Of a stretch of 64,000 nt of DNA, positions 49,274 through 59,700 are shown piece after piece; the stretch's first letter is position 1, and each line of letters starts with the position of its first letter. Under the pieces are notes generated by a model, which was not told the DNA's origin, did no database searches, and saw only the letters and a list, made by a program, of their open reading frames with translations. The position numbers and the translations under genes were made by a program. The DNA is from Rhodocyclaceae bacterium (lineage in GTDB: Bacteria; Pseudomonadota; Gammaproteobacteria; Burkholderiales; Rhodocyclaceae): NCBI GenBank assembly GCA_020445745.1, contig JAGRGB010000119.1:1-64000 (forward strand), written 5' to 3'.

Positions 49274-49497
49274 TCTCCCTCCCTTCTGCGTTCTCTGGCG
49301 TTGAGCGCCGCACTGGCGCTGGCCACGCAGAAAGGTACTAGAAAATTCAACAACACGCGCCCCCATTCGACTGGCATCGTGCCCAGCAGCCGGTCGCCCT
49401 GGTTGATCAGGTTCAGCATCGTACCGACCAGCAGCGCGATGCGGGCCGAAGTCCGCAAGGTACGCGGGCGGCACGCGAGTCGCAGCAGTTCCGACAT
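49270..49497 (-). CDS. nrtS: NrtS-like nitrate/nitrite transport membrane protein
   Basis: A 75-residue protein with two membrane segments (about 18-35 and 47-64). IALLVGTMLNLINQGD and WGRVLLNFLVPFCVAS are the patterns I recognise from NrtS, a very small nitrate/nitrite transporter. GGAGGAAAGGAA precedes the ATG. The stop overlaps the ECF sigma start as ATGA, so its synthesis is tied to a sigma/anti-sigma pair. This is unusual and suggests that nitrate uptake is part of the sigma factor's regulon or input. Confidence 0.75.
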   Translation of the reverse strand: MSELLRLACRPRTLRTSARIALLVGTMLNLINQGDRLLGTMPVEWGRVLLNFLVPFCVASASAALNARERRREGE

Positions 49498-49682
49498 GCA
49501 ATTCCTTTCCTCCCGACGCGCGCATCGGGTGCGTCAGGACATTGACCGGCGGAGCGGGCCGATCCTTACGCGCCGCGGCGCCGCGGGTTGCGACCGGCGA
49601 AGCGCCGTCGCCCGGCCCTGCCGGCGTCGCGGCATGCCGGACGGGCGGACACTCCGCCACCGGGTGGAGCGGGAACCGCCTG

Positions 49683-50996
49683 CTAGTCGTGGCCGCCGTC
49701 GGCGGCTGCCAGGGCCTTGCGCATGCGGTGCAGTCCGAAGGCCACCAGCGCGCCGATCAGCGGAATCGACAGCGCGGTGATCCCTTCCGGGGTCAGCGGC
49801 GCGATCAGTGCCTTGGCGCCCTTCGCGAGGTAGTTGACCAGCTGCGACGCGTAATAGGTGATCGCCACCACCGACAGGCCCTCGACGGTCTCCTGCAGGC
49901 GCAACTGCAGCTTGGCGCGGCGATTCATCTGGGTCAGCAGCTCCTGGTTCTGGCGTTCCAGTTCGATGTCGACGCGGGTTCGCAGGAGCTGGGAGTTGCG
50001 GGCGATCCTGCCCGACAGGTCCTCCTGGCGTCGCGCGTTGGCGGCGCAGGTGTTCATCGCCGGAGCCAGCCGGCGGTCCATGAACTCCTTGATCGTGGTG
50101 AATCCCGACACCCGCATTTCCCTCAGCTCGTCGATGCGGTGCTGGACCAGCCGGTAGTAGGCCGCTGCGGCGCCGAAGCGGAAGGTGGAGCGCGCCACCG
50201 AGCGTTCCACCTCCGCCGCCAGGCGGGTCAGACGGCCGAGCACGGTGCGCTCGTGCTCGGGTGTGCTGGCGGCGACGATGCGGTCCATCAGATCGGCGAG
50301 TTCGCCTTCGGCGCGATTGAGCAGCCTGCCGACTTCGCGCGCCACCGGGAAGGCCAGCAGCGCGGTCATGCGGTAGGTCTCGATCTCGAGCAGGCGCTGC
50401 ACCATGCGCCCGGTCTGGCGTGGCGTCAGCTTCTCGTCGAGAACCAGGAAGCGCGTCCAGCCGTCGGTCAGCAGGAAGTCGGTGAACACCCAGGCGCCGC
50501 CCTCGGCGACACGGGTCGCGATCATCGACGAACCTTCGCGCGAGGCGCTGGCCATGACCGATTCGGGCGTCGTTCGTTCGGCGCTGCGCAGGCTGAGGTG
50601 GGTCGCGACCAGCAGGCGGCCGGGAATCGCCTCGAGCCAGCGCGCCGGCAAGGCGTCCGCCGCGGTCGCTTCCTCGTCTTCGCCGTCGACGTCGCGGAAG
50701 AACGTGTAGCAGGAGAATTCGGAATGGCGCTCCCACTTCAGGCGGAAGCGCGGGGTGATCAGCAGCAGGTGGTCACCGTCGACCTCCGGCAGCGGCACCG
50801 CGAAGGCTTCGGCAAGGTGGCGCAGATGGGCGATCTGCTGTTCGGTGGAGCTTTCCTCGTGGGTCAGGGCGACATAGGAGACCGCCTGCGGGCAGCGGAC
50901 CGCGACCGGCGGGCGGGCGTGGAGTTCGTTGTTGAGCTTGTAGCGCAGCGGGTGCTCGGAGCTGCTGCCGTTGCCTGTGGTGCGAGGGTCGTTCAT
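49683..50996 (-). CDS. DUF3422 family membrane protein
   Basis: A 437-residue protein of the DUF3422 family. The N-terminal part contains RYKLNNELHARPP, which opens the family; a long helical region follows. Two membrane helices near the C-terminus (about 375-396 and 404-425) anchor it. The function is unknown. It stands alone, with about 185 bases on the nrtS side. Confidence 0.85.
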   Translation of the reverse strand: MNDPRTTGNGSSSEHPLRYKLNNELHARPPVAVRCPQAVSYVALTHEESSTEQQIAHLRHLAEAFAVPLPEVDGDHLLLITPRFRLKWERHSEFSCYTFFRDVDGEDEEATAADALPARWLEAIPGRLLVATHLSLRSAERTTPESVMASASREGSSMIATRVAEGGAWVFTDFLLTDGWTRFLVLDEKLTPRQTGRMVQRLLEIETYRMTALLAFPVAREVGRLLNRAEGELADLMDRIVAASTPEHERTVLGRLTRLAAEVERSVARSTFRFGAAAAYYRLVQHRIDELREMRVSGFTTIKEFMDRRLAPAMNTCAANARRQEDLSGRIARNSQLLRTRVDIELERQNQELLTQMNRRAKLQLRLQETVEGLSVVAITYYASQLVNYLAKGAKALIAPLTPEGITALSIPLIGALVAFGLHRMRKALAAADGGHD

Positions 50997-51218
50997 CGGA
51001 GTCCGGGGCCAGGGGTCGGTGGCAAACCGACCGTCAACCGCGCCGGCGGTCGATACCGGGCCGTGGGACCCTCGCGCCGACGATCGTCACCGACGCCCTG
51101 GTCCCGCAGCCGACGCGGCGATGCGCGAGCCGCGCATCCGCTGCCGATCATGCCCTCGCCCCGGCGTCGGCGCAAGCGGGTTCCGGCGCCGCCCGGGTTG
51201 GAACCTGCCGGAACCGGC

Positions 51219-52496
51219 TCAGGTCTCCTTGCGCAGCTTGGCGATGCCCACCGCCTTCATCACGACCTTCTCGTAGATCGGCTCGGTGGTGCCCTTGCGC
51301 ATCTTGCGCAGAAAGTATTTCTCGAACGCGATCTTGGCCAGATGCACCCATTTGCCCTGGGAGAACCAGTTGACGTTGCGCGGCGGGATCTGGGGCAGCG
51401 CGACGAAGGCCGCCCCGGTGTCGCCGAAGTCGGCCAGGCACACCGCGTTCCAGGTTGCGGTCTCGGTCGGCTCGCGGCCATCGATCAGCGCGCGGATGTT
51501 GTGGGCCGTGGCGGTCACCATCGATTCGATCATGTAGCCGGTCTTGGGCGTGCCGGTCGGCACCGGTGTCGCTTCGACCGGCGGAATCGCCACGCACACG
51601 CCCACCGCGAAGACGTTGTGGAAGGCCGGATTGCGCTGGTGCTGGTCGATCAGCACGAAGCCGCGCGGATTGGTCAGTCCCGCGATGCCGAACACCGCGT
51701 CGACCCCCTTGAACGCCGGCAGCATCATCGAGAACGCAAAGGGCACTTCGTGGCGGCGCTTCTCGACACCGTCCTCGTCGTGTTCGATCACGTGCATCGT
51801 GCCGTCCTCGACGCGATCTACCCGGGCGTTGCAGATCCATTTGATGTGGCGGTCGCGAAAGGCCGACTCCATGATGCCCTTGGAGTCGCCGACGCCGCCC
51901 AGGCCGAGATGTCCGATGTAGGGCTCGGAGGTGACGAAGGTCATCGGTACGCGGTCGCGAATCCTGCGCTTGCGCAGGTCGGCGTCGACGATCATCGCGA
52001 ACTCGTAGGCCGGACCGAAGCACGACGCGCCCTGTACCGCGCCGACCACCACCGGCCCCGGCGCCTTGACGAAACGCTGCCAGCCCGCCTCGGCGGTGAC
52101 CGCGTGATCGACGTGGCACACCGACTGGGTGTGGCCGTCCGGGCCGAGACCGGGCACCTCGTCGAAGGCGAGCTTGGGGCCGGTGGCGATCACCAGGTAG
52201 TCGTAGGCGACGCTGCGGCCATCGGCCAGGTCGACCTCGTTGTCGGCCGGCCGGACCCGGGCGACGCCGACCGGGATGTAGTCGATGTTGCGCTTTGCCA
52301 GCACCGCCGCCGGGTCCACCTCGATCTCTTCGCGCTTGCGCCAACTCACCGCGACCCACGGATTCGACGGCACGAAGTGGAACTTGGCGTCCTTGGCGAT
52401 CACCGTGACGCGATCTTCCGGGCGGGCCAGATCCCGCATCTCGTAGGCCATCGGCAGCCCGCCGATGCCGGCGCCGACAATGACGATGTGTGCCAT
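51219..52496 (-). CDS. sqr: Sulfide:quinone oxidoreductase, type I
   Basis: A membrane-associated flavoprotein that oxidises sulfide and passes electrons to quinone. The 425 residues start MAHIVIVGAGIGGLPMAYEM, with the GxGxxG dinucleotide site. Cys127, Cys159 (in GASCFGPAYEF) and Cys353 (in WNAVCLADFG) occupy the spacing of the three redox cysteines of type I SQR, known in Acidithiobacillus as Cys128, Cys160 and Cys356. C-terminal amphipathic, basic helices (KIAFEKYFLRKMRKG) fit membrane attachment. This suggests sulfide detoxification or use as an electron donor. It is divergent from the binding-protein gene. Confidence 0.92.
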   Translation of the reverse strand: MAHIVIVGAGIGGLPMAYEMRDLARPEDRVTVIAKDAKFHFVPSNPWVAVSWRKREEIEVDPAAVLAKRNIDYIPVGVARVRPADNEVDLADGRSVAYDYLVIATGPKLAFDEVPGLGPDGHTQSVCHVDHAVTAEAGWQRFVKAPGPVVVGAVQGASCFGPAYEFAMIVDADLRKRRIRDRVPMTFVTSEPYIGHLGLGGVGDSKGIMESAFRDRHIKWICNARVDRVEDGTMHVIEHDEDGVEKRRHEVPFAFSMMLPAFKGVDAVFGIAGLTNPRGFVLIDQHQRNPAFHNVFAVGVCVAIPPVEATPVPTGTPKTGYMIESMVTATAHNIRALIDGREPTETATWNAVCLADFGDTGAAFVALPQIPPRNVNWFSQGKWVHLAKIAFEKYFLRKMRKGTTEPIYEKVVMKAVGIAKLRKET

Positions 52497-52828
52497 CTTC
52501 GATTTCCTCCAGCAGTTGGTGCCGGCACCGCGTGAGCGAGGCGGCGGCGCTCGGATTGTTAGCATGTTAGAAAGTACTTATACATAGCGCAACGAGTTTT
52601 TTTGCTGCGCGGCACAGACGAAATGCCCCGGCATTCGGGTGTCGCCGATCTCTGGCCTTCGTTCACCGGGATGGTGCAATGCGGCAACCACCTGCCGTGG
52701 CGACGATCTGGCCGGCAGCGCGACAGCCTTGCGGCCGGGCTTGAGATTCGGCCTCAACTTGGGGCGGTTCCGTACCGTTGGTAGAGTATTCCGAGCAATG
52801 TCCTTCGAATCTCGTGAGGCGGCCCGCC
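52497..52828. other. Divergent intergenic region, sqr / binding protein
   Basis: A 332-base region with an AT-rich core at 52556-52604. On the minus strand TTGCGC and TAACAT, 17 bases apart, could be the sqr promoter. An AGTACT palindrome at 52573-52578 lies within the spacer. On the plus strand no good promoter is seen for the binding-protein gene. Confidence 0.35.
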
Positions 52829-54022
52829 ATGTCTCGTTTGCGTGTCCTGCTGACAAGTTTCCTGTTACTCGTCACGGCCGCCCTGCATGCCCAGGAGCGG
52901 CACCCGGTGCTGATCGGATTCGACGGCGAATTCGGTCTCGACAAGAGCACCTCGGCCCAGGCGATCGAACGCGGCATCCTGATCGCGCTCGACGAGATCA
53001 ATCGCGCCGGCGGCGTACTCGGCGGCCGACCGCTCGAACTGGTGTCGCGGGACAATCGCTCGGTGACCGCGCGGGGCATACGAAACCTCAAGGATCTGGC
53101 CGCGATGCCCGAGATGGTGGCGATGTTCGTCGGCCGCTTCAGCCCGGTGGCGCTCGAATACGTCGACCTGGCGCACGAACTGAAGATGATCCTGCTGGAC
53201 CCGTGGGCAGCGGCGGATGCGATCACCGACAACGGTCACCAGCCGAACTTCGCGTTCCGCCTGTCGCTCAAGGACAGCCTGGCGATGCCGGCGATGTTCC
53301 GCCATGCCCTCGCCAAGGGCGCCCGAACGGTGGGGCTGCTGCTGCCCAACACGTCGTGGGGACGCAGCAACCTGGCTGCCGCCGACCGCTACTATCTGAC
53401 GACGGACCTGCCCCGGTCGGTCGGTGTCGAGTGGTACCAGTGGGGCGACAAGTCGATGATCGAGAAATACCAGGCGCTGCGTGCCGCGGGCGCCGAAGCG
53501 ATCGTGTTCGTCGCCAACGACACCGAGTCCGTCGTGCTGTTCCGCGATCTCGTCGAATTGCCCGCGGAAAGCCGCATCCCGATCGTCAGTCATTGGGGCG
53601 TGACCGGGGGCGATTTCGCGCACCAGGTGCGGGGCATGCTCGACAAGGTCGATTTCTCGGTGGTCCAGACCTTCAGCTTCTTCAATGCCGATCCCGACAT
53701 CCGTTCGCGGGTGATGGCGGTGGCCGAGCGCCTGTTCGGCATTTCCAGCTTCGAGTCGATCGAATCACCGGTCGGCGTCGGGCATGCCTACGACCTGACC
53801 CATCTGCTGGCGCGGGCGATCGAGCGCGCCGGAACCACCGAGCGGGAGGCGGTGCGCGATGCCCTCGAGCAATTGCGGGACTATTCCGGGCTGGTACGCC
53901 ATTTCGACCGGCCATTCACCGCGCACAATCACGACGCGCTCGGCGCCGAGGATGTCTTCATGGCGCGCTATCGGGCGAGTGACGGGGCCATCGTGCCACT
54001 GTCGACAGGAGGGGAGCGCTAG
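52829..54022 (+). CDS. Periplasmic branched-chain-type substrate-binding protein
   Basis: A 397-residue exported protein with a signal peptide at 1-21 (MSRLRVLLTSFLLLVTAALHA). The mature part fits the leucine/isoleucine/valine-binding type I fold, with GGVLGGRPLELVSRDN near 63-78 and VGLLLPNTSWGRSNL near 167-181. No ABC permease or ATPase genes accompany it. The next gene is a membrane GGDEF/EAL protein 153 bases downstream in the same direction, so the protein may serve as a ligand sensor for it rather than for transport. The ATG at 52829 has GAGG upstream. Confidence 0.85.
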   Translation: MSRLRVLLTSFLLLVTAALHAQERHPVLIGFDGEFGLDKSTSAQAIERGILIALDEINRAGGVLGGRPLELVSRDNRSVTARGIRNLKDLAAMPEMVAMFVGRFSPVALEYVDLAHELKMILLDPWAAADAITDNGHQPNFAFRLSLKDSLAMPAMFRHALAKGARTVGLLLPNTSWGRSNLAAADRYYLTTDLPRSVGVEWYQWGDKSMIEKYQALRAAGAEAIVFVANDTESVVLFRDLVELPAESRIPIVSHWGVTGGDFAHQVRGMLDKVDFSVVQTFSFFNADPDIRSRVMAVAERLFGISSFESIESPVGVGHAYDLTHLLARAIERAGTTEREAVRDALEQLRDYSGLVRHFDRPFTAHNHDALGAEDVFMARYRASDGAIVPLSTGGER

Positions 54023-54175
54023 CCGCCGCGTGGTCGCTGGAAAGGACATGCAGGGAGGTACGGGCCGCTTGGCCATCGGCCTGCAAGAGCACCGCGCCAG
54101 CGGCCGGCCGCTGTTCGGAATCGCGCGTGCGGCCGGGTGGGGCGCGCCGGGCCCCGATCTCCATAAGGTTCCGTG

Positions 54176-56530
54176 ATGGCCCCTCGGGCAGGCGGGATCG
54201 GCCTCGCCGCGCGGATTGCGCTGGCGGCGTCGGCCCTGACCCTGCTGTTCGTCACCGCGATCGGCGCGGTGTCCTTCTTCGTCACCCGCGCCCAGATCTC
54301 CCAGGGCGTCCGGGACGGCCTCGCCCATCAGGCGGCACTGCTGGCGAGCCGCCTCAGCACCACGCTCGATTCGGTGGCGGTGACGCTGAACGAACTGAAG
54401 CAGAACGCCCTGGTCCTCAATTCCCTGATGGACAGCTACACTCGCCGCACCTCGCTCGAGCCCTTCCTGGACGACTTCTCGACGATCAACGGTTTGCCGG
54501 TGGAAATTACCCTGACCGACTTCGAGGGCCGCCCGGTGGCGGGCGCAGCCGCGGTCGCGGCGAATGCCGAACGCTGGAAGCCGGGTGTGCTGGAACAGGG
54601 CCGGCCGTATGTCACGGTCGAGCGGCGCGATGGCCGGGCGTGGCTGCTGGTCGCGGAACCGATCTTCTACGTCGGCACGGTGAGCCCCGAGGGCGCCCTG
54701 GTCCATCGCATCGACCTGGCGAGCCTGGTCGGTGATTTCGCGCCCGACGCGCTGCAGGACGGCTCGCTGCAGTTGCTCCACGACGGTCGTCCGATCCTCG
54801 GACGAGATCCGGCCGCCGCCGGATCGCTGACCCAGACCAAGCCGCTCGAACTGCATGCAATGCTCGAGCCACTGAGCCTCGGGGTTCGGCTGACGGCCGA
54901 TCCGGCGCTGATCAACGGCCCCCTCCAGCGATTGACGAAGATCTACCTGTTGATCGGGCTCGCGGTACTCGCCTGCGCGGTGATGTTGAGTACGCTCGCG
55001 GCCCGTCGGCTCGCCAAGCCTCTGCGCGAGCTGGAGCAGGTGGCGTTCTCGGTGGTGGCCAGCGGGTCGGTCGATCACCGCTTCGAGGTTGGCGACTATG
55101 TCGAGGTGGCGCGGCTCGGCCAGACCTTCAACCTGATGCTCGAGCGTCTCGGTGCCGCCCAGAAGCAACTGGCGCGGCTCGCCCATCAGGATGCATTGAC
55201 CGGACTCGCCAACCGCATCCGCTTTCACCAGCAGCTCGGTGCGGCGCTCGCCGACGTGCGGCGAAGCAAGGACGCACTGGCCGTGCTGCTGCTCGACCTC
55301 GACAACTTCAAGGACGTCAATGACACCCTCGGCCATCCGGTCGGCGACGAATTGTTGAAGGAAGTTGCCGGCCGCCTGTGTGGTCTGGTGCGTTCGACGG
55401 ATACCGTCGCCCGGCTCGGTGGCGACGAATTCGCGGTCATCGCCACGCACCTCGGGGATTCGTCGGCGGCTGCCGTCCTCGCGCGCAAGATGGTCGATGC
55501 GGTTTCCAGCGCATTCGAACTCTGCGAACACGAAATCTACGTGTCGGCCAGCGTCGGAATCGCCGTCTGCCCGAGCGACGGCAACAGCTCCGAGCTGTTG
55601 CTGAAGAACGCGGATCTCGCGCTGTACAAGGCCAAGCAGGAAGGCCGGTGCAATTTCCAGTTCTTCGATCCGCAGCTCAACGACGCGGCGCAGACCCGCA
55701 AACAGATCGAGGCGTCGATTCGCGCGGCGATCGACGAGTCGGCCTTTCTCCTGCACTACCAGCCGCGCATCGACATCGCGAACGGAACGGTTGCCGGCGT
55801 CGAGGCGCTGGTGCGCTGGCGCAGCGCGGAGCGCATCGTCTATCCGGGGGAATTCGTGCCGGTGGCCGAGGAGTCGCGCCTGATCGTCCCCCTCGGCGAG
55901 TGGATCCTGCGCTCGGCCTGCGAGCAGAAGCTGGCCTGGGATCGGGACGGGCTGGCACCGTTCACGGTCGCCGTCAATCTGTCGGCAATCCAGCTCGGTC
56001 GCGACGATTACGTCGAGCGCCTGCTGGCGGTGATCGTGGAGACCGGGGTCGACCCGACCGGGCTCGAGATCGAGATCACCGAAAGCGCGCTGATGGAGCG
56101 CGTAGACGTGATCGCCGAGCGCCTGGCACGCTTCCACGCCCTCGGCGTGCGGCTGGCGATCGACGACATCGGCACCGGCTATTCGTCGCTGGTCAACCTC
56201 AAACGGCTGGCGGTGGACGTCCTGAAGATCGACCAGAGCTTCATACGCGACCTCGAGTTCGACCCGGACGACGCGGCGATCACGCGAGCCGTCATCCAGC
56301 TCGGCAACAGCCTCGATCTGACGGTGGTCGCGGAAGGCGTCGAGAAGCCAGGCCAGGAAGCGTTCCTGCGGCAGCACGGGTGTCACCAGGCACAGGGATT
56401 CCTCTATGCGAAGGCGCTGCCACCCGATGATCTGGTGGCCTGGATCCACGCTCGGCAAGCCTCGACGGCCGCTCCTCGCGCCACCGCCGACGTTCGCCGG
56501 CCCGCTCTGCCCAGGCCGGGCGGCGGCTGA
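54176..56530 (+). CDS. Membrane GGDEF/EAL protein with periplasmic sensor
   Basis: A 784-residue bifunctional cyclic di-GMP enzyme candidate. It has an N-terminal membrane helix (about 12-34), a periplasmic sensor region, a second helix (about 250-272) and a HAMP domain. The diguanylate cyclase domain has GGDEF at 415-419 and an I-site RSTD at 406-409. The phosphodiesterase domain has EAL at 543-545 with DDIGTGYSSL and NLSAIQL intact. Both active sites look functional. I chose ATG 54176 (AAGG upstream); GTG at 54173 is possible. The preceding periplasmic binding protein may supply the signal. Confidence 0.93.
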   Translation: MAPRAGGIGLAARIALAASALTLLFVTAIGAVSFFVTRAQISQGVRDGLAHQAALLASRLSTTLDSVAVTLNELKQNALVLNSLMDSYTRRTSLEPFLDDFSTINGLPVEITLTDFEGRPVAGAAAVAANAERWKPGVLEQGRPYVTVERRDGRAWLLVAEPIFYVGTVSPEGALVHRIDLASLVGDFAPDALQDGSLQLLHDGRPILGRDPAAAGSLTQTKPLELHAMLEPLSLGVRLTADPALINGPLQRLTKIYLLIGLAVLACAVMLSTLAARRLAKPLRELEQVAFSVVASGSVDHRFEVGDYVEVARLGQTFNLMLERLGAAQKQLARLAHQDALTGLANRIRFHQQLGAALADVRRSKDALAVLLLDLDNFKDVNDTLGHPVGDELLKEVAGRLCGLVRSTDTVARLGGDEFAVIATHLGDSSAAAVLARKMVDAVSSAFELCEHEIYVSASVGIAVCPSDGNSSELLLKNADLALYKAKQEGRCNFQFFDPQLNDAAQTRKQIEASIRAAIDESAFLLHYQPRIDIANGTVAGVEALVRWRSAERIVYPGEFVPVAEESRLIVPLGEWILRSACEQKLAWDRDGLAPFTVAVNLSAIQLGRDDYVERLLAVIVETGVDPTGLEIEITESALMERVDVIAERLARFHALGVRLAIDDIGTGYSSLVNLKRLAVDVLKIDQSFIRDLEFDPDDAAITRAVIQLGNSLDLTVVAEGVEKPGQEAFLRQHGCHQAQGFLYAKALPPDDLVAWIHARQASTAAPRATADVRRPALPRPGGG

Positions 56531-56685
56531 AGGCGAAATCCGCCGACCTCGCCAGGCACTGCGCGATTTCCCCACGATACGGGGGAAATGCCCCAATCTA
56601 ACAATGACTTGGGCCGCCTCGAGGTGGTGCCGCTTGATCTACGTCAACCCCGCTGCAACTAGGTGTATCAGGATATTTTCGGCTG

Positions 56686-56701
56686 TGGCACGCCTCGTGC
56701 G
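56686..56701 (+). promoter_or_regulatory. Candidate sigma54 (-24/-12) promoter
   Basis: TGGCACG is followed after four bases by GTGC, one mismatch from TTGC. The GG and GC doublets have ten bases between them, as required. It lies about 55 bases before the ATG of the large secreted protein. No enhancer site was identified. Confidence 0.45.
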
Positions 56702-56753
56702 TCGGTTCGAGAATGAATCGACCTTAGAACAACGACAGGATGGGGGTGCGACG

Positions 56754-59700
56754 ATGAGACATCCGATATTTGCGCGCGTGCTGGCCGCCCTGGCTCTGCT
56801 GGTCAGTCTCGCCGCCGAGGCGGGTCTTCCCGGTCTTGGCCAGCTGCTTCCCAACGATGGGACGGTCGCGGTCGCCGCCGGGGATCAGGTGTCTCCGGAG
56901 ATCGCCGCAGGCGACGAATCGAGGCTTGCGGTGTGGGCCGACGAACGCGCCAATCCGTACACCTACTACGAATACGAGACCTCGTTCGACATCTATGGCG
57001 TGCGTCTCGATGCCGTAGGCGTGCCGATCGAGCCGGTGGCGATCGCGATCAACGCCGGGCTGGGCAGCCAGACCGCGCCCAAGGTCGCGTGGAACGGGCA
57101 ATCAAGGGAATGGCTCGTCGTGTTCCGTACCACGACGCTCGGCGGCACCGGCTTCTACTACGATTCGTCGCTGGCGGCAGTGCGCGTCGCGGCGGACGGA
57201 TCGGTCCGCGACACCCAGCCGATCCCGATCCATGGCCTCGGAACCGGCTCCTTTGCGGTGGCGTCCGACGGCAACGGCTGGCTGGTCACCGCGGTCGGCA
57301 ATGACGTCACCTACGACATCGTCGCGGTGCGAATCAGCGCCGATGGCGTGGTCCTGGATCCGCCGACCGTCAGCCTCGTGCCGGCGGGCGGCTACACCGG
57401 TGGCGGCGCGCTGCGGCTGGCGTCCGCCGGCGGACGCTATCTGCTGACCTTCTCGGCCAGCGACGGCACCCGCGCGGTGCTGATCGATACGCCGCTCGCC
57501 GCCAGCGAGTCGCTCGCCGCCGGCGCCCCGTTCCTGCTGCTCGACGGTGCCTACGTCTCGGCGCTGGCAGCGCGGGACCAGGGCTACTACATCGCGTGGA
57601 ACCAGCAGCGCCCGGACTTCACCCAGACCATCATGGGCGCCCGCGTGTCGCCGGACGGTGTCCTGCTCGATGCCGACGGCGTCGATCTCGCCGGCGCAGT
57701 GTCGCCCTACGGCAATGTCGTCACTGCCGCCTGGGACGGCAGCGACTGGCGGGTCGGCTGGGAGAGCCTGGCCGGGCGCCAACTGCAGCTCGCCCGCGTC
57801 GACGCCGGCACCGGCCAGCCGTTGAATCCCGGAGGCAGCGCGATCGCCGGCGCCAAGCCCGGGCCGATGGCCGGTACCGGCGCCGGTGCGGTGCAGGTGC
57901 TGTGGGCCCAATTTGCCGACAACGAGAACGACATCATCGGCGTGACGGTCGGTACCCTGGCCGATCGCGACGGGGTGCAGGCGCTTGCCGGCATCTCCAC
58001 CGGCGAGCCGCGTCAGTACCGCTCGAAGCTGGCGGCCGGTACCGATGGCTACCTGCTCGCCTACCTCGAGGCGGTCGCCGGCGAGTTCGCCGTGCGGGTG
58101 CAGCCCATCGACGCCCTCGGCGTGCCGGTCGGGCCGCCGGTCGAACTCGACCGGGGACCGACCCTGAGCGGCCCGGGTTCTCCGGGCGTGGCGTGGAACG
58201 GCGGCCACTACCTGGTGAGCTGGCCGAGCGGCGGCAACATCGTCGCGAGGCGCATCGCCCAGGACGGCAGCTCTCCGGATGCCGCCGCGAGCACCGTGAT
58301 GAGCAACGCCTTCGGCCCGGTCAATATCGCCGCCCTCAACGCCGACTTCCTGGTCGTCGCTCGTCGCTTCGGTTTCACGGTCCAGAACATCTTCCCGATC
58401 GGCGCCCGCGTCAGCGGCGCCGGCCAGCTCCTCGACGCATCGCCGATCCTGCTCGGTGATTCCAGCGTGAGCCCGTACACGGTCTATGCGCTCGAGACGG
58501 TGGTCGCAACCGTCGGCGATAACTGGCTGGCGGCTTGGCACACCAACGTGACCCACGACAACCCGCTGGGAACATCGGTCGGCGTGTTCGTCGATGCGAA
58601 CGGCGGGAAGGGCAATCCGTTCGAGATTGCCGGCTTCATGTCGACCAACGGCGGCAACTTCATCCATCGCATCGCGATCGCGTCGAGCGGCAGCAACGCC
58701 CTGTTCGCCAGGAGCAGGGAGCTGACGTCCGGGGTCGAGAACGACCTGGAACTCTTCCTGATCGACCCTGCGAGCGCCGAGCCACCGGCCCGTATCAACG
58801 CGACGCCGTGGTCCGGCAACCAGTACCGGCCGTCGATCAGCTTCGACGGGCGCGACTACGTCGTCGTCTTCCAGGACCAGAAGAACCGCCTGGCGCAGCA
58901 GGCGCTCGAACAGCTCGATGCCCGCAGCGACCTGTACGGCATGCGCGTCGCCACCGATGGCTCGATCATCGACCCGCAGGGCTTCCTGATCGACGACTCG
59001 CCGATCGGCGAGACCGACCCGGCGGTCGCCAGCCGCGGCAGCGACACGCTGATCGCCGCCTCGCAGATGAGAAACTTCGATCCGCTGACCAACGCCGTCG
59101 CGTCGGCGAACTACCGTATCGGCCTGGCCGATGTCCTCGACGGCGCAGACCGCTTCCCGGTGGCGGTGGCCGGCGCTTCGGCGCGCAGCGGTGACGTGCC
59201 GCTGACGGTCGATTTCGACGCGACCGGCTCGACCGATCCGGAGGGCGGGCCGATCAGTGTGCTGTGGGACTTTGCCGACGGTGCCACTTCGCCGCTGGCG
59301 AACCCGAGCCACACCTTCGACGAGCCCGGCGAGTACCCGGTGCTGTTGACCGTGATCGACGGCACCGGGCGCAGCGCGTCGCAGGCGATCATGGTGCAGG
59401 CGAGCGCCCCCAACGTGCTGCCGGTGGCGGTCGCCAGCGGCTCGCCGAAGTCCCTGAGCGGCCCGACGCCGTTCAGCGTGCAGCTGTTCGCGACCGGCTC
59501 CTACGACCCGGACGGCCCCCTCGGCAACATCGAGTGGCGTCTCAGCGACGGCCGCCTGTCGTATGGCAGCCCCGCCTACTTCACGTTCGGCAACGACGGC
59601 AGCTACACCGCGACGCTGCGGGTCTATGACAGCCGCGGCGCCTTCTCCGAGGACACCCTGGCAATCGAGGTCGGTGGCCCCAACCAGCCGCCGACGGCGC

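Noticed and set aside
53765-56596. 943-residue minus-strand frame opposite the GGDEF/EAL gene
   Set aside because: The plus strand carries both conserved catalytic motifs, so this frame is an antisense artefact.
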